Part shown: positions 54,226 through 64,000 of the stretch, piece by piece
Layout of the letters: each line of letters begins with the position of its first letter
Numbering within the stretch: position 1 is the first letter of the stretch
Origin: Piper betle
Taxonomy: Eukaryota; Streptophyta; Magnoliopsida; Piperales; Piperaceae
Assembly: GCA_033002965.1 (NCBI GenBank)
Contig: JAURVB010014137.1
Span: 1 to 64,000, forward strand
Direction of reading: 5' to 3'
Length of the DNA stretch: 64,000 nucleotides
Position numbers and translations under genes: made by a program
The notes under the pieces: generated by a model
What the model was told of the DNA's origin: nothing
The model's input: only the letters and a program-made list of their open reading frames with translations
The model's database searches: none

Positions 54226-56550
54226 CGTATATATATATATATATTTCAAGAATTCTAACCTTAAAAAACATCATTAGTGCAGTACAACATACTGTATAAA
54301 TAACATAAAAAATCCATAAAATTATAAAATTTAAATAGTATTTCTTAAACCATGTAATATTGACAAAGACTTTTCAATATCATTAATGTACAATGCTCCA
54401 CACTTTGTTTCTGAGATATTCGGGGTTTGTTGAAAGAGATTGAACCAGTGCATTTCGATCCTGTCACATGAACCCAAAAGTACAAGTAATTAACATAACT
54501 GAAAGTAAATAACAGCTGATAATTTCCACAAGATAACTGTAAGGTAACCTCAAATTGTACCACCAAACAAAATAAGTATCATACCTTAACATACAGAGAT
54601 GAGCAATCAAAATTGGTTAAAAACCATTTGTGTGCATTCACATTGAACGAATCAGCATCATCAACACCATCAATATGGTGCCGGTACTCTGGGCAAATAC
54701 AAGCACTTCCAGCGTGTGCAGCATCAACATGAAACCACAAACCATTATCCTACAAAAACCAAATAAGTCAAAATAATGAACAATGACAGAAACTTCTTTG
54801 GGAGCAGAGCATAAATTGAACACACCAGTGTACCACCAATGCACTCTGTGTCATCAACACGTACAGTTTATAACAGGCACATTGTCACATTGGGTATAAA
54901 CCACAGCTAAAAAGTCAACAATAAACAAAACAATGGAGAATTCACGCATTCAACAGAGTGGTAAGTTTCACTCCTAACCCAAGCCTTAAGTAGACTTGCA
55001 AAATATTTCTTCAACTGCATATAATTTAGAAGTGGACCATGCAAAGAGAACCGATGATAAGTAGAGCGACGAAAATGACAAACAAATTAATTGGCCCATA
55101 GCCTGTGCATCCTTTGCATCTATGACGAATCATCAATGGAGGAAAATACTCATTAATTTCAACAAAACTTCAACAGCTAATATAAATGCAGCAATAGTCA
55201 AAATAAGAGAAATTGTTAGCTCCCTCAAAATAAGAGAAAGACCAGAATCAATACCTATTGGTCAAGTAAATTACAGTGTCACAAGTGACAGAATGTCATA
55301 TTTCATTCGTAAACACATGGCAATGTTCCTTTTTTTCTTGGGAAAGAAAAGATAGAAGTTTACTTGACAAGCCTTCAGCAAGGCAGAATGAGCTCGATCA
55401 GATGAGTAGACCACAAGTTTACCAATCAAACTTTTCCTACTTTCCTCAAAATCTTATCCCTTGCAGCCAGTAGAGCAACAACAACTGCCTCACTAGCTGT
55501 ACCCTGAATGACTCCTCCACCTTGCCCTGATATATTACTCGCATAAGTAAATTAATCTACATAATGGCAGATAAAGAAGCAAACCAAGTCAAAGCAGGTA
55601 CATAAATAAAGATTATAATATCTAAGTCGAGAAGTAAGCAAGCAAAGCAATTTTTCATCTTCCAATGAGGTTAGAAGTTTTCGCATTCTCTTTGGAAATT
55701 AGCCCCCAAAAATTACCAGCTTAAAATGGTTGCAATTAAGTTTGTTGATGGTGATTGGTGAATAATGTCTCAAGACTCTTAATCACAAAGAGAGAACACG
55801 TTGGTCACAAGAATGTAGCAGATGCAAGGAAAGCCTACAAATGGCATAGATTTTGTAGCCAAAATGCATGGGAAAATAATATAGCAAGTTTCACCGTAGG
55901 ACAAAAAATGTTGAGGTAGCTTCAGCATTTTCGCAAGCCAATCCAAGACAATCATTTCCAGTTCAGTTGCAGCAGGAGAAGTAATCCAGCTGAAACCCAC
56001 AATCTTGATTCCAGCACTAAGCATTTCTCCCAAGAAACGAGCCGTGCAGCTATTGGAAGGAAAAATACGCAAAATAATCAGGACTTTGCCAGTGGGTCAT
56101 ACCAGGTATAATTTTTGACCGAACATCTGCATTTTTCACAAGCAAGCAACCAAGAAATGTAGGAAGTTCTCAGCATGGAAAAACCACAAATTTTGACAGA
56201 AACCAACTGTTAGTAGAGAATTTTCACCATCGCGAACGCCATGCAAAGACTCTGGATGACCAGGGGCTTTGTCTGGTAAAAGGTCATGCAAGTAGCCAGG
56301 CTAGCAAAAGAAATGAACGTTCATTGTAAATAGCACTGCCCTCCAAACATACAAGATACCAGTTGACCCTTTGCACCAGTGAAACGTAAAATTAAAGAAC
56401 TCACATATCTTTTGCTCTAAAAAAACATTGCAAGAGCATAAAATGGAACAATCTTCTTCTTCTTCTTCTTTCTTTCTCCTTCACCTAAACTCAAATATTT
56501 GAGTTGGGTTTACTTATTTTTTCTCCACATCCTTTTATGACATACATATC

Positions 56551-56728
56551 TGTTAGAAATATTTTTAAGACTTGTTATGTGAACTTTAAGACTTGTTGAA
56601 CAGTAAAAAGAGAAGAAAAACAGGGTCTGCTCCACCCCTTGCTCTTCCCCTTTTATTTTGGTAAGATTTTATTCTTATTTTCTCAATTATCTCCATCTTA
56701 TGTCCATTCTATCAATTTCTCCCCCACA
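56551..56728 (+). repeat. Copia-B 5' LTR (178 bp, internally shortened)
   Basis: It matches the 3' LTR at both ends (tgttagaaatat and tcaatttctcccccaca) and in ggtaagattttattctt. It lacks about 90 bp present in the 3' LTR, namely the parts around tttgcaattttgagtg and ccccatatgttgtaaccg. Confidence 0.9.
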
Positions 56729-57920
56729 AATTTGGTATAAGAGTCTCCTCTATCTCCTATTGAAAAACACTTTGAAAAAAAAATCCATTTTTCTCAAAAA
56801 ATTTAGAAAAAGAAAATCATGACTTTAGATGGCCTATAAAAAATTTTTATTCCAATATTTAATGGAGTTGAGGAGAATTATAATTATTGAAGTATACAAA
56901 TGAAGGTACTTTTTGTGTCATAAAATTTGTGGGAAATGGTAGGAGATGGATATGAAGAGCCTTAAAGCGATGAAATTCAAGCCACTTAGAATGAAGAAAA
57001 GAAGAAAGAGTACAAAGAGAGCAAAAAAAATGTAAATGCCATCTTCCTCATTCAATACGAAGTAAATAAAATTATTTTTCAAGGATTATGAGAGCAATAA
57101 AGCCTATGGATGTTTGGGAGATTTTAAGAAATAAATTTAAAGGCAACAACAAGATAATTTTGGCAAAACTTCAAATTTATAGAATGATTTTGATAATATA
57201 TGTAGAAGAAAAGTGAAAATGTGAAAGATTTGTCTTCTAAGAGTTATTGTCATTGTGAATTAAATTAGAGAATATAGTGATGATATTATGGATAAAAGAG
57301 TTGTTGCAAAAGTATTAAGAAGCATGTCATCTAAATTTGAACATGTTATAATTATTGAAGAATCTAAAGATTTATCTAAGTTGTCTACTAGTGAGTTGAT
57401 GGCTTTCTTGAGGTGCATGAGCAAAGTATGAATAGGGTACTGTCTTCACCAAACCCATAGCAAGTTTTTCAATCCAAAGTGAATGTGCAATATACAAGGA
57501 GATATGAGAAGGGTGAAACTTCAAATAAGTTTCATGGTGGAAGAGGTGGAAGACAAAATAGAGGTAATTACAATGGTGATGGAGGAAATTCCAAAGGTGG
57601 GGAAAAAATTATAATGGTGCCAGAAGACATGGCTATGGAAGAGGCCAAATCAAAATGAGAGAAGAGAATGATATATTTGCAAGAGGACTAATCATATTAC
57701 CAAAGATTGTTATCATAGAAGTGAGAGATGTTCACACCATGCTCATGATCCTAAGGATTGTAGGTACAAACGAAGAGATGATGACCACTATATTGAGAAA
57801 GATGGGAAGAAAACGCATTATGTTAAGAAATGAGAAAAGAGGGGATGTATTTTATTCTTACATGTCTACTTAAGAGAAATATAATGATGTTTGATATGTG
57901 GATAGTGAATACAATAACAT

Positions 57921-58295
57921 ATGACCATAAATAATAAGAATTTTGTGGAATTTGATGATAATGTCTCTTTTAGTGTGAAGTTTGGAGATGCCAAAACAAG
58001 AGATATTATTGGCAAATGTGTGATTTTGGTGCAAAGCAAGCAAAGAACCACAAAATTCATTCATGATGTATATTATATACCCAGTTTGAGAACAAACTTC
58101 TCAAGTGTTCGACAATTACTTCAAGAAGGATACAAGGTGAATTTTGACAGCAAAGAGTTTGAAATTCTTGACCAAAACAACAATCAAGTAGTAACTAAAG
58201 TGGAGATGAATAGTAGTAAAGTTTTTCAATTGAGAATGCCTTCTTGTGAGAGTTATGGTTTGAAGACTACTTGTGATGGCATATCTTTACTATGA
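57921..58295 (+). pseudogene. Copia-B protease / pre-integrase remnant
   Basis: A 124-codon open piece with IIGKCVILVQSKQRTTKFIH, DVYYIPSLRTNFSSVRQLL and SYGLKTTCDGISLL. This is the segment between the aspartic protease site and the GAG-pre-integrase domain of copia polyproteins. The protease site itself lies upstream in damaged sequence (MWIVNTITYDH-like). A stop ends the frame before HLRYGQLNFRSLALLKQKN. Confidence 0.75.
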
Positions 58296-58439
58296 CACTT
58301 GAGGTATGGCCAATTGAATTTTAGAAGTCTTGCATTATTGAAACAGAAGAACATGGTACTTGACTTACCATAAATTAATCAAGACCACAAGCTTTGTGAA
58401 GGATGTGTGTAAGGAAAACAATATAAGTTGCCATTTTTG

Positions 58440-58996
58440 AAGTTATCATAGAGGACAAGAGCCCCCACTTGAGCTAGATTTATGTGGTCTAACAAATACT
58501 CCAATAATTAGAGGTGCAAGGCATTTCTTTCTACTTGTTGATGATTTTACAAGAATGATGTGGGTTTACTTCTTCCATGAAAAATTGCAAGCATTTTGAA
58601 AGTGTGTTGAATTTAAGGCAATGATTGAGTAACAAAGTGGACTCTACTTGAAAGCTTTGAGATTAGATAGAGGTGAAGAATTTAATTCAAAGGAGTTTTG
58701 AAACTTTTCCAAGTCCAATGACATTAAAAGGGAGTTGATTATGAGCTACACACCTCAACAAAATGATGTAATAGAAAGGATGAATAAAACGGTTGTTGAA
58801 ATGGCTTAATGCATGTTACATGAATTTTTGGGTAGAGGCGGTAAATACCGCGGTCTACATTCTCAATAGATGTCTTATTAAGGCAGTTGAAAACAAGACT
58901 TCGTATGGAGCTTGGTACAAGAGAAAACCCGAAATGAGTACTTTGACAATTTTTGGATGCATTGCATATACTCACATTTCATCCCAAAAGAGATAG
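58440..58996 (+). pseudogene. Copia-B integrase remnant
   Basis: Fragments HFFLLVDDFTRMMWVYFF, YTPQQNDVIERMNKTVVEMA (then a stop where Gln is usual) and the open piece 58,793-58,996 with FWVEAVNTAVYILNRC and FGCIAYTHI outline the integrase core. Frame breaks and stops separate them. Confidence 0.8.
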
Positions 58997-59479
58997 AAAT
59001 TTGATGAAAAATGTGAAATGTTTTTCTATTAAATATTGTGAAGAATCCAAAAAGTATAGGTTATTGAATCTAAAAACCAGCAAGTTTATAAGTTCAAGAG
59101 ATGTGATCTTTGATAAAAATGAGACATGAAAAGTGTGTGATTGTGAAGCTCATTTGAAGAGGTCACATGTAAAAGTAGAAGAAGAAACAAGAGATTAAAC
59201 TCTATCTACCAATGAAATTGCTGAAAACCATAGATACAATCAAGTTCATTTTACTCGCCACCACCTACACCATGAAGTTGTTAAAGACTATAGAGATAAC
59301 CAAGTTCATCTTACTCACTACCACCTACACCACCTATTAGTACATAACAAAGAGAGTGGCAAGTAAGACCGGATAACATTGATTTAAAATTTCCTCTGAG
59401 GAAAGTGTGTTCTTTACGAGAAATGGAATTTTATGTTTCTTTTCTTGCATTTGAACCTTAACATTTTGATGAAGCTATA

Positions 59480-60672
59480 AAGCATAAAGAGTGGGTCCAA
59501 GCTATGGATGAAGAAATAAATATGATTGAGAAGAATCAAACATGGGAGCTTGTTAAAAAACCAAAAGGTAAAGATGTGATTAGGTTGAAATGGGTGAATA
59601 AGACAAAGTTTAATGAGGATGGATCAATTTAAGAGCACAAGGCAAGATAAGTTGCAAAAGGATACTCTTAGTAACAAGGGATTGATTTAAATGAAACTTT
59701 TGAGCCAGTTGTGAGTATGGAAATAATTAGGACTATGCTAGCTATTGCTACTCATTTGAATTTATAAGTATTTCAACTTGATGTGAAATCAGCCTTCTTG
59801 AATGGTGAATTGCATAAAGATGTGTATATGAAGCAACCTTAAGGATATGTGGATGTAGTGCAATAAGATAAGGTGTAAAAATTGAAAAAAGTTTTATATG
59901 GCCTAAAACAATCATCTAGAGCATGAAATAACAAGATTGGCAACTACTTGAAGAGAAATGAATTTCATAGAAGTCCAAGTGAGCCATCACTCTATGTGAA
60001 GAAAGAAGGTAACAACTTCCTCATGCTTTGTTTATATGTTAATGATTTGATATATATTAGCAATTGTAATAAGATGTTGATTAATTTCAAAAATGTCATG
60101 ATAAATAAGTATGAGATGAGTGACTTGGGACTTGTGAGATATTTTCTTGGCATTCAAGTGAAGTAAAAAAATGTGAGATATTTATTTCTCAAAAACAGTA
60201 TGTGGATGATTTATTAAAAATGTTTAACATGTTTAATTGCAAGCCTATATCTACGCCTATAGGGATGAATGAGGAATTGAAAAGGAAAGATAATAATGAA
60301 TTGGCTAATGAGCAAATCTATAGATGTTTGGTTAGATCTTTTATTTATCTTACAAATAATAGACCACACATTGTGCATGCGGTTAATGTAGTTTCAAGGT
60401 ATATGAACAAGCCTAGCAAATCATATTTGATAGCCAATGTGGGAATTTTGGGGTATGTTAAAGAAACAAAGAGTTTTGGTGTGAAGAGTGAAGTTGAGAA
60501 TGATGCTAAGTTGACTGGCTATTCGGATAGTGATTGGGCCAGTTGCCAAGATAATAGGAAGAGCGCATCGAGATATGTTTTCAGCTTGGTAAACAAGGTT
60601 ATATCATGGTTATCAAAGAAGCAAAAGATGGTTGCATTATCTTCATGTGAAGCCAAAGTAAATTTTTATTAA
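59480..60672 (+). pseudogene. Copia-B reverse transcriptase and RNase H remnants
   Basis: RT pieces: WVQAMDEEINMIEKNQTWEL, LDVKSAFLNGELHKDVYM, YGLKQSSRA, then open frame 59,948-60,166 with LCLYVNDLIYI and MSDLGLVRYFLGIQVK. The RNase H piece 60,202-60,672 has KPISTPIGMNEELKRKDNN, GYSDSDWASCQDNRKSASRY and MVALSSCEAK. At least six stops interrupt the RT part, and the second catalytic box has Asn for the first Asp. Confidence 0.85.
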
Positions 60673-60767
60673 CACCAAAGAACAAATGACATGTATTCAC
60701 AAAAGCTCTCACTCAAGACAAGTTTGAATATTTTACAAAAATAATGAGCATTACAAATTAAGAGGGG

Positions 60768-61036
60768 TGTTAGAAATATTGTTGTAATTTGCAATTTTGA
60801 GTGTAGTGTCATGAATTGTAATGATGTGAACTTTAAGACGTGTTATGTACTAAACCCCATCTCCCCCATATGTTGTAACCGAGAGCTCCATTTTTGGACC
60901 ATAATAGCAGAACAGTTAAAAAGAAAAGACAGGGGCTGCTCCACCCTTGGCCTCCCCTTTTATTTTGGTAAGATTTTATTCTTATTTTCTCAATTATCTC
61001 CATCTTATGTCTATTCTATCAATTTCTCCCCCAACA
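60768..61036 (+). repeat. Copia-B 3' LTR (269 bp)
   Basis: It begins tgttagaaatattg directly after the polypurine tract and ends ctcccccaaca before the duplicated target atatc. It is the longer, more complete of the two LTRs. Confidence 0.92.
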
Positions 61037-61041
61037 ATATC

Positions 61042-61210
61042 AAAGCTCAAATTTAAAATTTTCACGTCCTACTTTATAATCTTTTCATCCACACCGTATT
61101 CAACTTTCCACTGTTCCTTATGTAAACCATCACAAAAGTACATGTCGTATATCCTAAAACAGCGGCACAAACCACAAAAGTGGCCATTTTTGCAAACAAA
61201 TACCATAATT
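61042..61210 (-). repeat. Continuation of the decarboxylase duplication beyond Copia-B
   Basis: caactttccact, aaccatcacaa, acatgtcgtatat and agcggcacaaaccacaaaag parallel about 50,155-50,250 of copy 1 (caactttccact, gaccatcacaa, gcatgtcatatct, ggcagaaccagaaag). Similarity then fades before the position of exon 1. Confidence 0.6.
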
Positions 61211-61389
61211 TTGGTTCTCACATCATAAAATAAGTCAATACTTTAAAAAAGTGTTAAGCTTTATTTACACTAAAAGAATTGTAAGTGAAAATGAATTATA
61301 ATCTTCAACTTTGATTAATTATTTTTAAAAAATGATTTAATTCATTAATTTGTATTTTGAGCTAGATCGTTATACTTTTTTATCGTCCG

Positions 61390-61731
61390 ATCAATCTCTC
61401 GAGATAACCATTAACATTCAATTTTAATAGTCGCATCTTTGAGTCCACTAGTCACATCTTTTACTCACATTTTTTCACCAAAAGATGCTTCTAAAAGCAC
61501 CGCTTGATTAATCTCTAGGTTGGCATTCATTTTTAATAGCCATCTTTTGTGTCCACGCATCTTTTACTCTCATTTTTTTCACCAAAACTTGCTTCTGATA
61601 GTGGTATCTTTTCTTCACTGTCTACTCAATATCTCGAGATAACAATTGGCGTTCATTTTTAATAGGGCATCTTTTGTGTCTAATGGTCGCTTCTTTTACT
61701 CATATTTTTTTCACCAAAATTTGCTTCTAAT
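61390..61731. repeat. Tandem repeat, about 115-125-bp unit x3
   Basis: Units begin near 61,393, 61,508 and 61,630. Each carries tctcgagataac-like, cattca(a/t)ttttaatag, gcatctttt(g/t), ttttactca and tttttcaccaaaa segments. Non-coding. Confidence 0.75.
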
Positions 61732-61739
61732 CTTCCAGA

Positions 61740-64000
61740 AACTCTTATCATTAGAATTTTTATTTCTTGATTCTTCCTTGATTTCAAGTGTGACTCACGG
61801 ATCTGAAAATGATGGAAAAAACTATTTTTCTTCACCTCACGCGTTGGAGGGCTTTTATAGGATCACCAGCTTTGCTAAATATCTTATGTTATTTTTATAT
61901 TATAATAAAAAAAATTTATTAAATAGCACGCGCATGCACGGTTTATAACTAGTTCAATTAATTTCCTATTAAAGAATTTTCAACGAAGTTTTCAAATCCT
62001 TTCCATCTAAAACCGATTAGGTGTTATGGAAGAAGAGAGATAGGACCGGAGAGAATGTACAGTAAAAGATATCCCTCATGCTTATCCATTCATTCCCGCC
62101 ATGAGAAATGCTAAGGTAACAGTATCCATTCTATGAAAATCATTCAAGAGCTCTCTGCGTCTTTGAACAATGGCTCTCTTTGTTTTATTCAGTCTTAATG
62201 ATCTTTATACGAAAAATAAACAACTTAATTATCACTGAGGTGGATGCGTATCTTATTTAATTGGCTATAACAAATTATCACTTCGGTATATGTACATGCC
62301 GTAAAGAAAAAACAATACCCTTTTTCCTCCTCTTGTGCTAGTTTGTTGTTTGGAGACCAAAGTTTGGCTGAGATGCAACTGTTGAGAATTTGCTGGAGAA
62401 GCATATCCATACGCTTCTTGAAAGGCACAGCACCGAGGAGTCCATGGTTTTATCATTTATATCTGACACGCAATATGTGACGAGACGGGCATTAGGTGTA
62501 CCACTCAAAGGTGACAAGAAGTCCGGCAGATGCCTCCCTCGGCCGGAATGCGGCATGAATTTTGGTATCTCGACCACGTCATGCTGCAAGTTGCATTAGT
62601 GCGCTGTGTAGAAAATTTCACCTTTAGCTCCCGTTTCCGACGTGCAAGATGTGATTATACCGGAAGTTGTTGAGAACGACAGTGGATCATTCTACATCGG
62701 AATCACACCCTTGATGGTTTTAGTTTAGATGGCATTCCAACAGGAAAGTTGTTGATATTTTTCTATTATTTATCATTCACAAACATACTATTATCAAATT
62801 TAATGGACAATTTTCATTCGACGCTATGTCTTATAATTATAATTAATCTTCTTAATATTTATCTACCTACACCAAAAGTATCTATTAACAACACATTCGA
62901 TTAGTGTGTCGTTTATGTCCATTTTCATTAAATGGACATTGTTTTTAAAACAGCGCAGCGCAGACACGGACATGGTTGTGGACATATTTTTTAGCTCATA
63001 TTTAGTGCTTTGGCCCTTCTCCACCACAATTGTTGTCTCAATCAATGTACAAATCGAAATAGTAATGACAATATTTGTGTTATTCTATTAAATAACTATT
63101 ATATGTATATTATAATGAAATGGGTTTATGTTTGATAAAATTATTATTTATGATATTTTATGCTTGTCCGACCATTTGACCGTTTGTCTATAGTGTAGAG
63201 ACATTGACAATAGTGATAAATTATTATTTATGATATTACTCTCAGATGAGTCCATCGCCATGTCATTAACAAGGCTAAGTTGAGTTCATCACCGTGTCTT
63301 GATTATTGATTTGCTTTCGAAGATATAATATTCTTTTTAAAAGAGATTAAAAATATTACAAAAATGAACAGGTATCACGTCATAAATTTATCGCCGAAAC
63401 AATTGAATCACAAACAAGGCTTGTGTTTGTTATGAATATATTCATAGACAAATCTGACTATAATTCATATTATTTACATCTTTAAGACGCATGTAAACAT
63501 TGTCTGGCCTAACATTAATTAAACTTATTTCCCGCCAATGCAATACACGGTTTAATTTTGTGATGGGCTTCCAGATTTGGCGTTGGGGAACCACATTGGA
63601 GTCATTGAAAAAAGGCATTATACTCCAGGAAACAATCAAGTGTGCTAACATCTTATATATGTTTTTCGAAAAAAGCGATCACCCTCTTAAAAATGGTAAA
63701 CATAATCTGAACAAATGCTTACATATACACTTAAGATTATAGGGTTCTGTATTCATCTAATGTTTTCGAGTGATCTAAATCTGACCAGCAATTGCTTCAA
63801 TCTTGATTACGGTATAATAAAGCCTACACAGGCATAATTTCGTTGATATTAATAAGCCATGTTTACATATTTTATGACAAATGCCCCCATATAAGGAAAC
63901 AAAACTCGATACGTATAAACGCAAAATAAGATCATTTTGCTGTGTGAGAAGGCCGCACTTTACGATCTTGAATGACTCTTGATCCTTGAAAATCACACTT
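61740..64000. other. Unassigned DNA at the right end
   Basis: No known gene family was recognised. The only stretch with near-normal base composition is 62,340-62,690. There a plus-strand frame (about 62,372-62,599) reads ENLLEKHIHTLLERHS and VTRRALGVPLKGDKKSGR. I do not recognise it, and the opposite strand is open as well. It may be a gene relic. Confidence 0.3.

Larger units (their letters stand above)
52582..56300 (-). pseudogene. Aromatic L-amino acid decarboxylase pseudogene, copy 2 (exons 1, 5 and 6 missing)
   Basis: Exon remnants in transcript order: 56300-56228, 56126-55895, 55526-55364, then (exons 5 and 6 absent) 54749-54585, 54460-54404, 53717-53653, 53497-53374, 53258-53121, 52704-52582. 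Several are better preserved than in copy 1: exon 7 keeps [20 protein letters not shown] and [10 protein letters not shown] with the PLP lysine, exon 8 keeps QSLSTNPEYLRN, exon 10 keeps SDPRFE, and exon 11 keeps IVVPQTFALVCFRLLPGLDD. Breaks: an extra T in exon 3 after YFAY (exon 232 nt instead of 231), the same 1-nt deficit in exon 4 as copy 1, no exon 1 found up to the window end, and about 470 bp of unrelated DNA (roughly 54,770-55,240) in place of exons 5-6, which carry IAGIHPEN and GTTSS. A copia element sits at 56,551-61,036 upstream of exon 2. Confidence 0.88.
56551..61036 (+). mobile_element. Copia-B, complete but decayed Ty1/copia element with target duplication ATATC
   Basis: The 5' LTR is 56,551-56,728 and the 3' LTR 60,768-61,036, both tgttagaaatat...ca. 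Target duplication atatc lies at 56,546-56,550 and 61,037-61,041. A primer-site variant tggtataagagtc follows the 5' LTR at 56,733. Polypurine aagagggg precedes the 3' LTR. Internal order: gag (about 56,820-57,480), protease/pre-integrase (57,921-58,330), integrase (58,440-58,996), reverse transcriptase (59,480-60,170), RNase H (60,202-60,672). Many in-frame stops are TAA/TAG at Gln positions. The RT box is YVND, not YVDD. The element is inactive. It inserted into the upstream part of decarboxylase pseudogene 2; the host duplication continues after 61,041. Confidence 0.93.

Overview
The window is nuclear DNA of a flowering plant. It has a plant-type ABCC transporter with introns, an R2R3-MYB gene with the two standard intron positions, a decayed aromatic amino acid decarboxylase (AADC) pair, Ty1/copia elements and hAT-type MITEs. 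The first ABCC exon is strongly GC-rich at its 5' end while later exons are AT-richer. That 5'-to-3' GC gradient hints at a monocot, but this is only an inference.

Layout. 1-2,660: repeats and AT-rich DNA. 2,663-10,399 (minus): an 11-exon ABCC (MRP-type) gene, complete except for an apparent 1-nt deletion in exon 6. 10,450-23,700: gene-poor DNA with tandem repeats, a hAT-like element and three copies (with 1-650) of a GC-rich/AATCGG repeat family. 23,699-24,310 (plus): a fragment of a HAK/KUP potassium transporter gene, frameshifted and carrying an in-frame 42-bp triplication. 25,778-39,501: a nested retrotransposon cluster. Here a minus-strand copia element (Copia-A) was hit by a long-LTR retrotransposon in its 3' LTR, by a 2.96-kb solo LTR between gag and protease, and is followed by a second 3.0-kb solo LTR with a perfect 5-bp target duplication. 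41,529-42,769 (plus): an intact three-exon R2R3-MYB gene. 45,361-50,647 and 52,582-56,300 (minus): two tandem AADC-like pseudogenes. 56,551-61,036 (plus): a second copia element (Copia-B) with target duplication ATATC, inserted in the upstream part of the second pseudogene. 61,390-64,000: degenerate repeats and unassigned DNA.

Only the ABCC gene (if the frameshift is a sequence error) and the MYB gene look functional. The decarboxylase pair shares a 1-nt lesion in exon 4, suggesting the gene was broken before it was duplicated. I see no rRNA, CRISPR or confident tRNA. I found no clearly new biological system. The most unusual items are the shared lesion in the decarboxylase pair, the 42-bp triplication in the potassium transporter fragment, the nested LTR structure with its deletion junction, and a sequence module shared between the long LTRs and short dispersed repeats.
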